Shown here: positions 28,152 through 37,346 of the stretch, piece after piece
How the letters are laid out: every line of letters begins with the position of its first letter
Position numbering within the stretch: position 1 is the stretch's first letter
Source: Bacteroidota bacterium
Lineage (GTDB): Bacteria; Bacteroidota; Bacteroidia; Bacteroidales; Paludibacteraceae
NCBI GenBank assembly: GCA_017860295.1
Contig: JAFNAS010000013.1
Location: 1 to 64,000, forward strand
Length of the DNA: 64,000 bases
Direction of reading: 5' to 3'
Notes under the pieces: model-generated
Seen by the model: only the letters and a program-made list of their open reading frames with translations
What the model was told of the DNA's origin: nothing
Database searches by the model: none
Made by a program: the position numbers and the translations under genes

Positions 28152-29492
28152 ATGGCTGAATATTTACAAGGCAGAGAAAACCAGATCGTGACCAAAGGAA
28201 TCGATTCGCACGAACTGGTGGGCGGAAAGCCCAGTGTGGCCGGGTCTGTCAGCCAGAGAGCCTGCGTTTTTTGCGGCTCGCGTGTGGTGCTTTATCCTAT
28301 TGCCGATGCGCTTCATCTGGTGCACGGCCCTATCGGTTGTGCCTCTTATACCTGGGATATTCGCGGAGCTCTTTCATCCGGTCCCGAACTGCATCGAAGC
28401 AGTTTTTCTACCGATCTCCGGGAAAAAAACATCGTTTTTGGCGGACAGGATAAGCTTTATCAGGCACTCCATGAACTGATTGACAAACATCATCCCAAGG
28501 CGGCTTTTGTCTATTCCACCTGCATTGTGGGTGTGATCGGCGACGATGTGCAATCGGTTTGCAGACGGGTACAAAAAGAGAAAAATATTCCGGTTATAGC
28601 AGTGATGGCCGAAGGCTTTCAGGGCTCGAAAAAAGATGGTTACAAGATAGCCTGCGATGCTCTTTTCTCATTGGTGGGCACAGACGAAAGCCTAGAGGTG
28701 TCTCCCTTGAGTATTAATATTCTCGGTGATTTTAATCTGGCTGGCGAACTCTGGATGCTCGAAGAGTATTACAAGAAAATGGGTATTCAAATTCTGGCTC
28801 CTATCACCGGCGATGGTCGGGTGAAGAAAATTCAGAATGCTCATCGTGCAGCACTTAACGTGGTGCAATGCTCCGGTTCGATGATTCACTTAGCCAAACA
28901 GATGAAGGAAAAGTACGGAATCCCGTTTATCAAGGTCTCCTACTTCGGCATCGAAGATATGTCGGATGCACTTTACGAGGTAGCCAAATTCTTCAAAGAT
29001 GACAGCGTAATGGACAGAGCCCGTGATTTGGTCAAAAATCAGCTCACTACGTTGATTCCGGCACTCGAACCTTACAAAAGAGCGTTGCAGGGCAAAAAAG
29101 CGGCCATTTATGTGGGCGGCGCTTTCAAGGCAATATCGTTGGTAAAAGCACTGCGGCTGATTGGTATGAAAACGGTGATTGCCGGAACGCAGACCGGCAA
29201 TACGGAGGATTACCGCTTGTTGAAAACCATTTGCGACGACGGTTGTATTATGGTAGATGATTCCAATCCGGTAGAACTTTCGGAGTTTGTAAAACAGACG
29301 GGAGCAGACCTGTTTATCGGAGGCGTGAAAGAACGTCCCATCGCCTACAAACTCGGAATCGGATTCTGTGATCACAATCACGAACGCAAACTGGCGCTGG
29401 CCGGTTACGACGGAATGCTCAATTTTGCTAAAGAGGTGTACGAAACGGTAACCAGTCCGGTGTGGCAATTTGTGAGTCAGAACAAAGAGTAA
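28152..29492 (+). CDS. nifE: FeMo-cofactor scaffold protein NifE
   Basis: This 446-residue NifD homologue starts at ATG 28152 (MAEYLQGRENQIV), preferred over the GTG nine bases upstream. It keeps Cys ligands in SQRACVFCGSR, GPIGCASYTW and YSTCIVGVIGDD, and the NVVQCSGSMIHLAKQM region. With NifN it forms the scaffold on which NifB-cofactor is matured with Mo and homocitrate. The lack of the catalytic His context (here EGFQGSKKDGYKIACDAL) separates it from NifD. Confidence 0.96.
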   Translation: MAEYLQGRENQIVTKGIDSHELVGGKPSVAGSVSQRACVFCGSRVVLYPIADALHLVHGPIGCASYTWDIRGALSSGPELHRSSFSTDLREKNIVFGGQDKLYQALHELIDKHHPKAAFVYSTCIVGVIGDDVQSVCRRVQKEKNIPVIAVMAEGFQGSKKDGYKIACDALFSLVGTDESLEVSPLSINILGDFNLAGELWMLEEYYKKMGIQILAPITGDGRVKKIQNAHRAALNVVQCSGSMIHLAKQMKEKYGIPFIKVSYFGIEDMSDALYEVAKFFKDDSVMDRARDLVKNQLTTLIPALEPYKRALQGKKAAIYVGGAFKAISLVKALRLIGMKTVIAGTQTGNTEDYRLLKTICDDGCIMVDDSNPVELSEFVKQTGADLFIGGVKERPIAYKLGIGFCDHNHERKLALAGYDGMLNFAKEVYETVTSPVWQFVSQNKE

Positions 29493-29553
29493 AGATTAAA
29501 GAACAAAGGCTTTTCTTCTGCGGGGGAGAGGTTTTTCCAAAACAAAGTATTGT

Positions 29554-30984
29554 ATGCAAAAGGCAGAATCCATAAAGCAGAAAGTGATGCCTTCGGGCGA
29601 TGCGTTTGCCTCCTCGTGCAATGCATGCAAGCAATGTACGCCGCTGGGCGCATGTATCGCTTTCAAAGGAATAGAAGGCGTGTTGCCGATGTTGCACGGT
29701 TCGCAGGGATGTGCTACCTACATTCGTCGCTATCTGATAAGCCATTACCGCGAACCGGTCGATATAGCCTCTTCCAATTTCAGTGAAGAGACTACCATCT
29801 TCGGCGGAAACAGGAATTTTAACACCGGCATTGACAACATTATCTCACAATACCATCCTAAGGTGATTACCATCGCCAGTACCTGTCTGAGTGAGACCAT
29901 CGGTGAGGATGTTCAACGATTGATATACGAATACCAGGAGACACACAACACGATGCCGGATCTTCCGGTGATGATCTTTGCATCTACTCCCAGTTATCAG
30001 GGAACGCATTCGGAGGGATTTCACGAAGCTGTTTTTGCAGCTGTGAAGACACTGGCCGAGGCTTCCGGCCCGGTTGGAGATCATATCAACATCTTTAGTA
30101 GTATGATTTCGCCGGAAGATATCCGCCACTTGAAGGAAATTGTGGAAGATTTCTCGATACCGGCCATGTTGTTCCCTGATTACTCGGATACACTTGATAA
30201 CACGTCGTGGGATAGTTATCGTCGTATTCCTGATGGCGGAACTCCTGTTGAACAGTTGAAAAATAGTGCAATGGCCTATGCTTCCGTTGAGTTGGGATAT
30301 GTCCTCAATTCTGGAGGGATGAACGGTCGAATAAAAGATAATGGTACGAAGCAGTCGGCCGGTGAATACCTGAAAGGTAAGTTCGATGTGCCGCTGGTGC
30401 GTACTGGTCTTCCGATCGGGATTCTTGAATCCGATAAATTCTTTAACTCTCTTGCTTCAATTTCCGGCAAAGAGATCCCGATGAAATATCAACGTCAACG
30501 CGGTCGTTTGGTCGATCTTTACATCGACGGACACAAGTATGTTTCCGACAAGCGGGCAGTGATTTATGGAGAAGAAGATTTGGTTGTAGCTTTAGCATCC
30601 TTTGCTGCCGAAATAGGTATAAAACCTGTTCTGTGTGCTACCGGTGGAGAAAGTGGTAAACTGGCAGAGACGCTTCGTGAAGTGTTGGGCAAAAACTATT
30701 ACGAAGATATGGTGGTGGGTCAGGGAATGAGCTTCGAACGGATGGAAGATGCCATGCGAGACCTTAAACCCGACCTGATGATCGGTAACAGCAAAGGATA
30801 CTACATCGCCCGCAAAATGGATATTCCCATTGTTCGCACCGGCTTTCCTATTCACGATCGAATCGGAGCTCAACACAACCGGGTGCTAGGCTACGAAGGG
30901 ACGATGATCCTTTTCGAACAGGTTGTAAATACACTTCTTGAAGACAAACAACGCAAATCGCCGATCGGTTACAAATACATGTAA
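29554..30984 (+). CDS. nifN: FeMo-cofactor scaffold protein NifN
   Basis: This 476-residue NifK homologue has cysteines in SSCNACKQCTPLGACIAF, HGSQGCATYIRRYLISHY and STCLSETIGEDV. Further typical segments are SNFSEETTIFGG, TPSYQGTHSEGFHEAV and GNSKGYYIARKMDIPIVRTGFPIHDRIG. It partners NifE. It is not fused to NifB or NifX. It ends ten bases before a small basic ORF. Confidence 0.95.
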   Translation: MQKAESIKQKVMPSGDAFASSCNACKQCTPLGACIAFKGIEGVLPMLHGSQGCATYIRRYLISHYREPVDIASSNFSEETTIFGGNRNFNTGIDNIISQYHPKVITIASTCLSETIGEDVQRLIYEYQETHNTMPDLPVMIFASTPSYQGTHSEGFHEAVFAAVKTLAEASGPVGDHINIFSSMISPEDIRHLKEIVEDFSIPAMLFPDYSDTLDNTSWDSYRRIPDGGTPVEQLKNSAMAYASVELGYVLNSGGMNGRIKDNGTKQSAGEYLKGKFDVPLVRTGLPIGILESDKFFNSLASISGKEIPMKYQRQRGRLVDLYIDGHKYVSDKRAVIYGEEDLVVALASFAAEIGIKPVLCATGGESGKLAETLREVLGKNYYEDMVVGQGMSFERMEDAMRDLKPDLMIGNSKGYYIARKMDIPIVRTGFPIHDRIGAQHNRVLGYEGTMILFEQVVNTLLEDKQRKSPIGYKYM

Positions 30985-30994
30985 AATTATAATT

Positions 30995-31144
30995 ATGAAC
31001 ATACATATCGCCAGACAAATAGCACGGAAACTGAGACGCCAGCGGGCGTTTTCCAAGCTTACCAAACGGAGTACCAGTTCGAAAGAGAACAAAGACGGCG
31101 ATGCGTCAGATGTCAAAACGGACGAGAATGATGTGAAAATTTGA
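30995..31144 (+). CDS. Small basic protein between nifN and nifB
   Basis: This 49-residue ORF starts at ATG 30995, ten bases after the nifN stop: MNIHIARQIARKLRRQRAF, then SKLTKRSTSSKENK and an acidic tail. The N-terminal half is a strongly basic amphipathic helix and the C-terminal half is polar and probably disordered. I do not recognise it. Position and tight spacing argue that it is translated with the nif operon. It could also be a fortuitous frame in a leader for nifB. Confidence 0.45.
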   Translation: MNIHIARQIARKLRRQRAFSKLTKRSTSSKENKDGDASDVKTDENDVKI

Positions 31145-31208
31145 GGATGTGAAGATCGGCATTGGGTCGATGCTCAGATTTGAAATAAATAACAAAATTG
31201 TAAATAGA

Positions 31209-32483
31209 ATGGCTATGGAAACAAAAGATATAACCCTGCACCCCTGTTTTAACGAAAAAGCGCGGCATACGCATGCTCGGGTTCACCTTCCGGTTGCTCC
31301 TAAATGCAACATTCAGTGTGCTTACTGCAATCGTAAGTACGATTGTGTGAACGAAAGTCGTCCGGGCGTGACCAGTACGGTGCTCTCTCCGCTGCAAGCC
31401 GTTCATTATTTGAAGGCGTTGTCCGGAAAACTTGAAAATATCAGTGTGGTAGGAATTGCCGGTCCAGGCGACCCGTTTGCCAATCCGGCTGAAACTCTCA
31501 CAACGCTCGAAATTCTTAAAAATGAGTTTCCCGATATTATCTTTTGCCTCTCGACCAATGGACTTGAGTTAGCTCCACATATAGATAAAATAGCAGAATT
31601 GGGAGTGACGCACGTGACGCTGACTATTAACTCTTTGAATGTCGATACGTTGGCTAAAATTTATACTTGGGTGCGTTATCAGCGTCGTGTTTATCGAGGA
31701 AAAGAGGGAGCTGAAATTTTGCTCGAACAACAGTTGAAATGTATTCCTTTGCTGAAAGCCAAAGGAATCACTGTAAAAATCAATACGGTGGTTTGTCCGG
31801 GGATTAACGATCACGAAGTGGTGACTTTGGCGCAAAAAGTAGCCGAACTGGGAGCTGATACTATGAATTGTATTCCGGTATTTCCAACCGAAAACACCAT
31901 ATTCGAATACATCGAAGAGCCTTCGAAAGTGGCTATGAAAGAGCTTCGGGCAAATGTTGCAAAATATATTCATCCGATGGCTCACTGTGCCCGCTGTCGA
32001 GCCGATGCCGCCGGATTGTTAGGCCAAGATTGCGCTGAGGCGATGGATATGATCGGACAGTTCTCCACCATGGTGGTCAATCGTGGTGAAGGTCGTATCC
32101 GTGTGGGAGTGGCAACACAAGAGGGTCTGTTGGTTAATCTGCACATGGGAGAAGCTTCCAAATTTTACATTTTTGAGCAGACCCGCAACGGTTATCACTT
32201 TGTGGAGACCCGCAATGCTCCGCCACAGGGTGGTGGTGTCGAACGTTGGCAGATGTTGGCTAATAAAACCCTGATCGACTGTCAGGCGGTGCTGGTGGGT
32301 GGCGTAGGCGAAACTCCGATGCGTATCATGCAGGAAAACGGAGTGAAAGTGATTCAAATGAACGGATTGATCGATGCTGGTCTGGATGCCGTTTATCAAA
32401 ATATTCCGCTGAAGACGCTTTGCAAATCTGAATTCAAAGGGTGTGGCGAAGGTTGCCGGGGCAATGCGCAGGGCTGTGGATAA
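31209..32483 (+). CDS. nifB: Nitrogenase cofactor biosynthesis protein NifB
   Basis: This 424-residue radical SAM enzyme builds NifB-cofactor, the 8Fe core with central carbide. I choose ATG 31209 (MAMETKDITLHPCF) over the track start. The radical SAM motif is CNIQCAYCNRKYDC, preceded by the N-terminal HPCFNEKARHTHARVHLPVAPKC. The ARCRADAAGLLGQD segment also binds clusters. The last ~120 residues (RIRVGVATQEGLLVNLHMGEA onward) form a NifX/NafY-like cofactor-binding domain, as in the two-domain NifB of proteobacteria and Chlorobi. The Cys-rich tail is CGEGCRGNAQGCG. Confidence 0.97.
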   Translation: MAMETKDITLHPCFNEKARHTHARVHLPVAPKCNIQCAYCNRKYDCVNESRPGVTSTVLSPLQAVHYLKALSGKLENISVVGIAGPGDPFANPAETLTTLEILKNEFPDIIFCLSTNGLELAPHIDKIAELGVTHVTLTINSLNVDTLAKIYTWVRYQRRVYRGKEGAEILLEQQLKCIPLLKAKGITVKINTVVCPGINDHEVVTLAQKVAELGADTMNCIPVFPTENTIFEYIEEPSKVAMKELRANVAKYIHPMAHCARCRADAAGLLGQDCAEAMDMIGQFSTMVVNRGEGRIRVGVATQEGLLVNLHMGEASKFYIFEQTRNGYHFVETRNAPPQGGGVERWQMLANKTLIDCQAVLVGGVGETPMRIMQENGVKVIQMNGLIDAGLDAVYQNIPLKTLCKSEFKGCGEGCRGNAQGCG

Positions 32484-32486
32484 GGA

Positions 32487-32627
32487 AGCCCTGCCTAACC
32501 TCCCCAAAAGAAAGGAATTTTTCACTGAAATTAATTACAACTATTATTTACATCAATAACCCCTTACCTGAGAAAAGAACCTTATAGCAGATTTTTCTCC
32601 TTCCCCAAAGGGAGGTCGGGTGGGACT
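32487..32627. repeat. Inverted pair of CCTCCCC-type elements, nifB-fdx gap
   Basis: CCTGCCTAACCTCCCC at the start and, inverted, CTTCCCCAAAGGGAGGTCGGGTGGG at the end of the gap between nifB and the ferredoxin gene. They belong to the same dispersed C-run/G-run family as 11843 and 43253. Confidence 0.55.
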
Positions 32628-32642
32628 TCAAATTCTTTATTT

Positions 32643-32945
32643 ATGAAAAAGCCTGATTACATGATTATGGTGTGCAACTCGTATCGGGTTGCCGGCGATG
32701 CCCAAGGGTATTGCAACAAACAGGGAGCCACCTCTTTTGTACAAATGATTAGTGAAGGATGCTCCGACCGCGGACTCGATGCGGTAGTGACTACAACAGC
32801 CTGCCTTAGCGTTTGCAGTCAGGGTCCTATTGTGGTTATTCAGCCGAATAACTACTGGTATGGGGGTATGAACGAAGATAAAATCGATGAGGTATTGGAT
32901 GCATTGGAAGAGGGTAAAGCTGTTGAGGAATATTTGATAGCGTAA
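32643..32945 (+). CDS. Thioredoxin-like [2Fe-2S] ferredoxin
   Basis: This 100-residue protein is clearly of the Clostridium pasteurianum [2Fe-2S] ferredoxin / Azotobacter FeSI (Shethna I) type: MVCNSYRVAGDAQGYCNKQGA supplies two ligands (C11, C24) and TACLSVCSQGPIVVIQP the other two. Tyr replaces the non-essential Cys14 of the clostridial protein. The C. pasteurianum protein is known to interact with the MoFe protein, and the location between nifB and nifV supports a nitrogen-fixation role, perhaps as electron carrier or assembly factor. Confidence 0.93.
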   Translation: MKKPDYMIMVCNSYRVAGDAQGYCNKQGATSFVQMISEGCSDRGLDAVVTTTACLSVCSQGPIVVIQPNNYWYGGMNEDKIDEVLDALEEGKAVEEYLIA

Positions 32946-33250
32946 TTTCGATTGTTATTCGGAAAACAATTGTCTATTGAATTCTGTGAATTATAACCCT
33001 GATCTTTAAGTCGGGGATAAAAACAAATATGGAATGCAGTTGGCTTTAGCTTTGCTAATTTGATTTTTGGCTTGCTCGTTATCAGGACTAAAGCCAATCT
33101 GTTGTCATCATTGAATTTGCTCCGCCCAGAAGGACGGAGTTATTCTTAAATTGACATAGTGTAGCGTATTTACAGATAATATTTGGGCAGTATGTATCAT
33201 TGAAGTTCAGATTTCAGTGGTAAATAGTAAATGTCATAATAGTAAATAAC
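32946..33250. other. Intergenic region with hairpins ahead of nifV
   Basis: No gene is seen. TTGGCTTTAG (33040-33049) pairs with CTAAAGCCAA (33087-33096), and CTCCGCC-AGAAGG-ACGGAG forms a smaller hairpin at 33120-33139. These look like REP-type intergenic elements. A TGGC-N7-TTTGC string at 33041 resembles a sigma-54 site but lies in the hairpin arm and is 200 bases from nifV. Confidence 0.45.
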
Positions 33251-34390
33251 ATGGATTCTCTGTCACCCACCTTTGTTCCCCGCCTGATCGACTCCACGTT
33301 GCGCGATGGAGAGCAGGCTCCCGGGGTTGCCTTTTCCAGAGCAGAAAAACTCAAGGTAGTGCGTCTGCTTGACGCAGTGGGTGTGGATGAGATCGAAGCC
33401 GGCACTCCGGCAATGGGAGAGGAGGAGGTTGAAACCATTCGGTCTATTGTCCGGGCTAAGTCGAAATGTCGTATCTCTGTTTGGAGCAGAGCACTTCGTC
33501 AGGATATTGAGATGGCTGCCCGTACTGGTGCCGAAGGTATTCACATGGCCTTTCCGTTATCCGATATTCAACTGAAAGTCATTGGCAAGGATTGGGTTTG
33601 GATTAGTGATGCGCTGCCTGCTTTAGTGGAATATGCGCATCGCTATTTTTCCTATGTCAGTGTCGGGGCACAGGATGCCAGTCGTACCGATCGTACCCGT
33701 CTCTTTGCTTATTTGAAACTAATACAAAATGCCGGGGTAAAACGGGTCCGCATTGCCGATACCGTTGGTTTGTTTACTCCGCTTTCTCTCTATTCGCTTG
33801 TTCGTGATATAAAGACTGCTTTTCCGTTGCTTGAGATTGATTTTCATGGTCATAACGATCTTGGAATGGCTACTGCTAACGCCATCACAGCTTGGCAGGC
33901 CGGTGCCGAAAACCTTAGCGTGACAGTAAATGGATTGGGCGAACGGGCCGGTAATTCTTCGTTGGAGGAGGTGGTGACGACTCTAGTAACGGCTTTTGAA
34001 AGAACAGAATTTCATCCCGAAAAACTAATGTCTCTCTGCAATTTTGTTTCCGCATGTTCTGGACGTCCTATTCCAGTCGGAAAGGCGATTACCGGCAGCA
34101 TGGTCTTTACTCATGAATCGGGGATTCATGCGCAGGGTACATTGCGTGATGCAAAGGCGTTTCAACTTTTCGATGGGAAACTGGTAGGTCGTGAAAGTGC
34201 ACAGAATGTTTTTGGTAAGCATTCGGGCAAAACGGCCGTTCTTCACTTTTTTTCTCAGCGCAATCTCCTTCTCGACGCTGCTGATCTCGATTCGATTGTC
34301 GGTAAAATTCATCAGCTTTCGATTTTTCTTAAACGAAACCTTTCGGTAGCTGAAATGTTGGCCGTTTATGATGAAGTTCATTGCAAATAA
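33251..34390 (+). CDS. nifV: Homocitrate synthase
   Basis: This 379-residue DRE-TIM metallolyase condenses acetyl-CoA and 2-oxoglutarate to homocitrate, the organic ligand of FeMo-cofactor. Signatures are LIDSTLRDGEQAPGVAFSR, VDEIEAGTPAMGEEE, RIADTVGLFTPL, FHGHNDLGMATANAITAWQAGAENLSVTVNGLGERAGNSSLEEV and HESGIHAQGTL. Length and nif context favour NifV over 2-isopropylmalate synthase, whose C-terminal regulatory domain is absent. Confidence 0.95.
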   Translation: MDSLSPTFVPRLIDSTLRDGEQAPGVAFSRAEKLKVVRLLDAVGVDEIEAGTPAMGEEEVETIRSIVRAKSKCRISVWSRALRQDIEMAARTGAEGIHMAFPLSDIQLKVIGKDWVWISDALPALVEYAHRYFSYVSVGAQDASRTDRTRLFAYLKLIQNAGVKRVRIADTVGLFTPLSLYSLVRDIKTAFPLLEIDFHGHNDLGMATANAITAWQAGAENLSVTVNGLGERAGNSSLEEVVTTLVTAFERTEFHPEKLMSLCNFVSACSGRPIPVGKAITGSMVFTHESGIHAQGTLRDAKAFQLFDGKLVGRESAQNVFGKHSGKTAVLHFFSQRNLLLDAADLDSIVGKIHQLSIFLKRNLSVAEMLAVYDEVHCK

Positions 34391-34482
34391 ATTTATCTTC
34401 AAAAAATGCCTTGTTTGGTTCATATTGCTGTAAAACATGGTATTTGTGTGATAAAAAGAAAGAAAAATGCGACTTTATTATG

Positions 34483-34501
34483 GCAATATGATAATTATTG
34501 C
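34483..34501. promoter_or_regulatory. Palindrome upstream of nifA, possible operator
   Basis: GCAATA-TGATAAT-TATTGC is a 19-base inverted repeat ending one base before the TATATTTG -7 box of nifA, hence lying over the -33/-7 spacer where a repressor would act. A second small repeat AATGGA-TTTTTG-TCCATT follows at 34511-34528. Confidence 0.4.
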
Positions 34502-34509
34502 TATATTTG
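34502..34509 (+). promoter_or_regulatory. -7 box for nifA
   Basis: TATATTTG matches TAnnTTTG, 41 bases before the nifA ATG. It suggests that nifA itself is made by the housekeeping sigma factor. Confidence 0.55.
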
Positions 34510-34549
34510 CAATGGATTTTTGTCCATTCAACGATAAAACGATCAGATT

Positions 34550-36118
34550 ATGTTTTGCGAACGCACCAAGCGGAACTGTTATGCAGAGTCCGACCTGACT
34601 TTCCTGTTTACAATCAGCGATATCATTAACAAAAGCCAGAACATCAACAAAGACCTGGAGCTGGTACTTGCGAATCTTTGTACATTTCTCAATGCACAAT
34701 ACAGCATGATTACAATTATCAACCGTAATGTTTCTACCATAGAAACCAGCGCCGCATTCGGGCTGACCGATGAAGAAAAACATCGCGGTGTGTATAAAAT
34801 TGGAGAGGGGATTATTGGAGAGGTGGTACGTACGAAAAAGGCGAAAATCATACCCGATGTTTCCAAAGATCCTCATTTTTTGAATAAAATAGGTATTGCT
34901 CCCGATTTGGTGCACAATACAGCATTTTTATGTATCCCCATTATTTCGGAAGATCAGGTTACAGGTACTTTAAGTATTCATAAACACTATTCCCGGGTAA
35001 CCGATTTTTCGCCAGAGCTGAAGTTTATGAACCTGGTCGGAGTGCTGATTGGGCGCACGGTGGCTATTCGTCAGACTCAGATTGAGGAGATGGAGCAATT
35101 GAGAGCCGAAAATCGTCGGTTGAAAGAATCTCCGCTATCGCAACGTCCCGACAATATTGTGGGCAACTCTTCGCTGATGAATGATCTTTACGGTCTGATT
35201 GAAAAAGTGGCGCCGATCAATACTACCGTGATGATTCGTGGCGAAAGCGGTGTAGGTAAAGAGTTGATTGCGGAGGCCATACACAAGGCTAGTGCCCGTA
35301 AAAACGGACCGTTTATTAAGGTAAACTGTTCGGCTTTGCCCGAAACATTGATAGAAAGCGAATTGTTTGGTCACGAAAAAGGTTCGTTTACGGGAGCTAA
35401 TACACAACATGCCGGTCGTTTCGAAATGGCCGACGGAGGAACCATCTTTCTGGACGAAATCGGCGATGTGCCTCAGTCTATTCAGGTGAAATTGTTGCGT
35501 GTATTGCAACAACGTCAGTTCGAGCGGGTAGGGGGAACCAAGACGCTGGATGTGAATGTACGGGTGATTACGGCTACCAACCGGAATCTGGAAGAGATGA
35601 TTAAGAATAATACGTTCAGAGAGGATTTTTATTATCGTATCAATGTTTTCCCCATCTATGTTCCTGCTTTGCGCGAACGGCGTGCCGATCTTCCCATTCT
35701 GGTCGATCATTTTATCGAGAAACTCAACCGGATCAACGGAACTGCCGTCAAGCGGATTACCAGTGGAGCCCTCGATCTGCTGATGATGTATCACTGGCCG
35801 GGCAATATCCGTGAACTGGAGAATGTAATCGAACGGGCTATGGTGCTCAGTTCCGACAACGTGATACGTTCCTATAACCTGCCTCCTACGCTGCAAACAG
35901 CTACCTCTTCGGGTACTTCCAGCAAGGGAACGCTCAACAACGTTCTCGAAAAGGTGGAGAAACAGATGATTCTGGATACCCTGATTGCTACACGCGGCAA
36001 TAGCGCAAAAGCTGCTCAAACGCTTGGAATTACCGAGCGCATTATGGGGTTGCGCATTCAGAAGTATCAAATCGATGTTCAAAACTATAAACATCTTTCG
36101 GACGATGACAACAACTGA
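34550..36118 (+). CDS. nifA: NifA-type sigma-54 transcription activator
   Basis: This 522-residue activator has an N-terminal GAF domain (about residues 15-175: GEGIIGEVVRTKKAKIIPD, FLCIPIISEDQVTGTLSIH), an AAA+ sigma-54 interaction domain (about 205-425) and a Fis-type helix-turn-helix (NSAKAAQTLGITERIMGLRIQKYQI). Walker A is GESGVGKE, the sigma-54 loop ESELFGHEKGSFTGA and Walker B GGTIFLDEIGD. No interdomain CxxxxC linker of oxygen-sensitive NifA is seen. It should activate the TGGCACG promoters of nifH and, probably, the molybdate operon. The GAF domain may sense 2-oxoglutarate or a nitrogen regulator. Confidence 0.92.
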   Translation: MFCERTKRNCYAESDLTFLFTISDIINKSQNINKDLELVLANLCTFLNAQYSMITIINRNVSTIETSAAFGLTDEEKHRGVYKIGEGIIGEVVRTKKAKIIPDVSKDPHFLNKIGIAPDLVHNTAFLCIPIISEDQVTGTLSIHKHYSRVTDFSPELKFMNLVGVLIGRTVAIRQTQIEEMEQLRAENRRLKESPLSQRPDNIVGNSSLMNDLYGLIEKVAPINTTVMIRGESGVGKELIAEAIHKASARKNGPFIKVNCSALPETLIESELFGHEKGSFTGANTQHAGRFEMADGGTIFLDEIGDVPQSIQVKLLRVLQQRQFERVGGTKTLDVNVRVITATNRNLEEMIKNNTFREDFYYRINVFPIYVPALRERRADLPILVDHFIEKLNRINGTAVKRITSGALDLLMMYHWPGNIRELENVIERAMVLSSDNVIRSYNLPPTLQTATSSGTSSKGTLNNVLEKVEKQMILDTLIATRGNSAKAAQTLGITERIMGLRIQKYQIDVQNYKHLSDDDNN

Positions 36119-36581
36119 AATTGAAATAACCGATTGCGATTTTTGTAATCCCGACCATCTTTCTGCTATTGGTGATCTGCTCAATAGCTATATTGCCGAC
36201 CCGATGGGTGGTGGAGAGCCGCTTAATAAACTGCAACAACTGCGTCTTGTCGACGGACTCAACAATCATCCTACAGCCATCGTTTTGCTGGCATTGGCCG
36301 ACGAACGGCCGGCAGGAATGCTGGTGGCGTTCGAAAATTTTTCTACATTTACCGTAAAGCCGATGGTCAATATCCACGACCTGATCGTCAATCCCGATTT
36401 CAGAGAGCTGGGCATCGGTCGCAAACTGATGGAGGCCATCGAAGTTCGCGCTCGCGAGAAGGGTTGCAGTCGCATCACCCTCGAAGTGCGTCACGATAAT
36501 GTGAAAGCACAAGCGCTTTACGTAAATCTCGATTTTCAGGAGGCCGATCCCCCCATGTACTACTGGCGCAAGACCCTCTGA
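36105..36581 (+). CDS. GNAT family N-acetyltransferase
   Basis: This is a ~158-residue acetyltransferase. ATG 36105 (MTTTEIEITDCDF) is chosen because it overlaps the end of nifA by 14 bases, implying coupled translation; the track's longer form lies inside nifA. The acetyl-CoA-binding motif is HDLIVNPDFRELGIGRKLMEAIEVRAREKGCSRITLEV, followed by NVKAQALYVNLDFQEADPPMYYW. The substrate is unknown. Its presence directly behind nifA is probably conserved by operon structure rather than by function. Confidence 0.9.
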   Translation: MTTTEIEITDCDFCNPDHLSAIGDLLNSYIADPMGGGEPLNKLQQLRLVDGLNNHPTAIVLLALADERPAGMLVAFENFSTFTVKPMVNIHDLIVNPDFRELGIGRKLMEAIEVRAREKGCSRITLEVRHDNVKAQALYVNLDFQEADPPMYYWRKTL

Positions 36582-36698
36582 TGTGTATCGTTTTTTACGC
36601 TGATGCTACTTCTCTGTAAATAGCATTATGGCTTTCACTAAAAGATGTAATCTTTGTTTGTCTGTGTGCAAACCAAAAGGTTTACTATGGATGCGCTT

Positions 36699-37346
36699 TT
36701 ACACAAATCGTAACTCGCCGAAGAATTCGGGACGATGGAAATCGGGGTTGGGCGTAAGGATGGGATTCCAGCTCAGGTAGTGCTGAAAAGCGGTATCGTC
36801 GGCACATTTGTAGAAATTTCCAAGTATCTTTTCGGGCAAATGATGTGAATCGATACCCAATAGTGCAAACGGAATGGCTACCGTTAGCTCCCACTCGAAG
36901 TTGCCTTCCATCTCCTGAAAAGCCTTTGTGCCGATAGAGGGAAAGCGCAATATCTGGTTCAATTCTTCGGGCGTCCGTTTCGTCGATTCCTGACGGGTAA
37001 CGTGCTTTGCCGAATAACAGGCACCGATACAATTGAACTCAAAATTCATATATCCTTCCTGATCGGCACGTTTACAGAAAAACTCCACACAACTGTCTTT
37101 CCATACCGGATCTTGATCCTTGCTGTATACGGCACACAACACATTGCCGTTGACGGCATACTTAATAAAGATGGCGTCTTCGGAACGAGCTATATAAAAG
37201 GATGTAAGCGGCTTGTAAGGATAGCGAAGGGGCCAGTTCACACTCTCAATACTCCCGGCACTACCCTCCTCTTCGAGAATATCGCTTGCCACTTCTATGG
37301 ATGCACTGTCCAAACGACTGGTATAGGGAACATCAATTATCTTCAT
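36699..37346 (-). CDS. CBM9-like carbohydrate-binding family protein
   Basis: This 215-residue protein matches the CBM9-like (DOMON-fold) proteins common in Bacteroidota. Typical features are IFIKYAVNGNVLCAVYSKDQDPVWKDSCVEFFCK in the middle and the end NFYKCADDTAFQHYLSWNPI, PNPDFHRPEFFGELRF. No signal peptide is visible, so it is cytoplasmic or its export is not evident. The exact ligand is unknown. Confidence 0.82.
   Translation of the reverse strand: MKIIDVPYTSRLDSASIEVASDILEEEGSAGSIESVNWPLRYPYKPLTSFYIARSEDAIFIKYAVNGNVLCAVYSKDQDPVWKDSCVEFFCKRADQEGYMNFEFNCIGACYSAKHVTRQESTKRTPEELNQILRFPSIGTKAFQEMEGNFEWELTVAIPFALLGIDSHHLPEKILGNFYKCADDTAFQHYLSWNPILTPNPDFHRPEFFGELRFV

Noticed and set aside
33041-33055. 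Sigma-54-like TGGC..TTTGC ahead of nifV
   Set aside because: It lies in the arm of an intergenic inverted repeat, lacks the TGGCACG core shared by the two good sites, and is ~200 bases from nifV.
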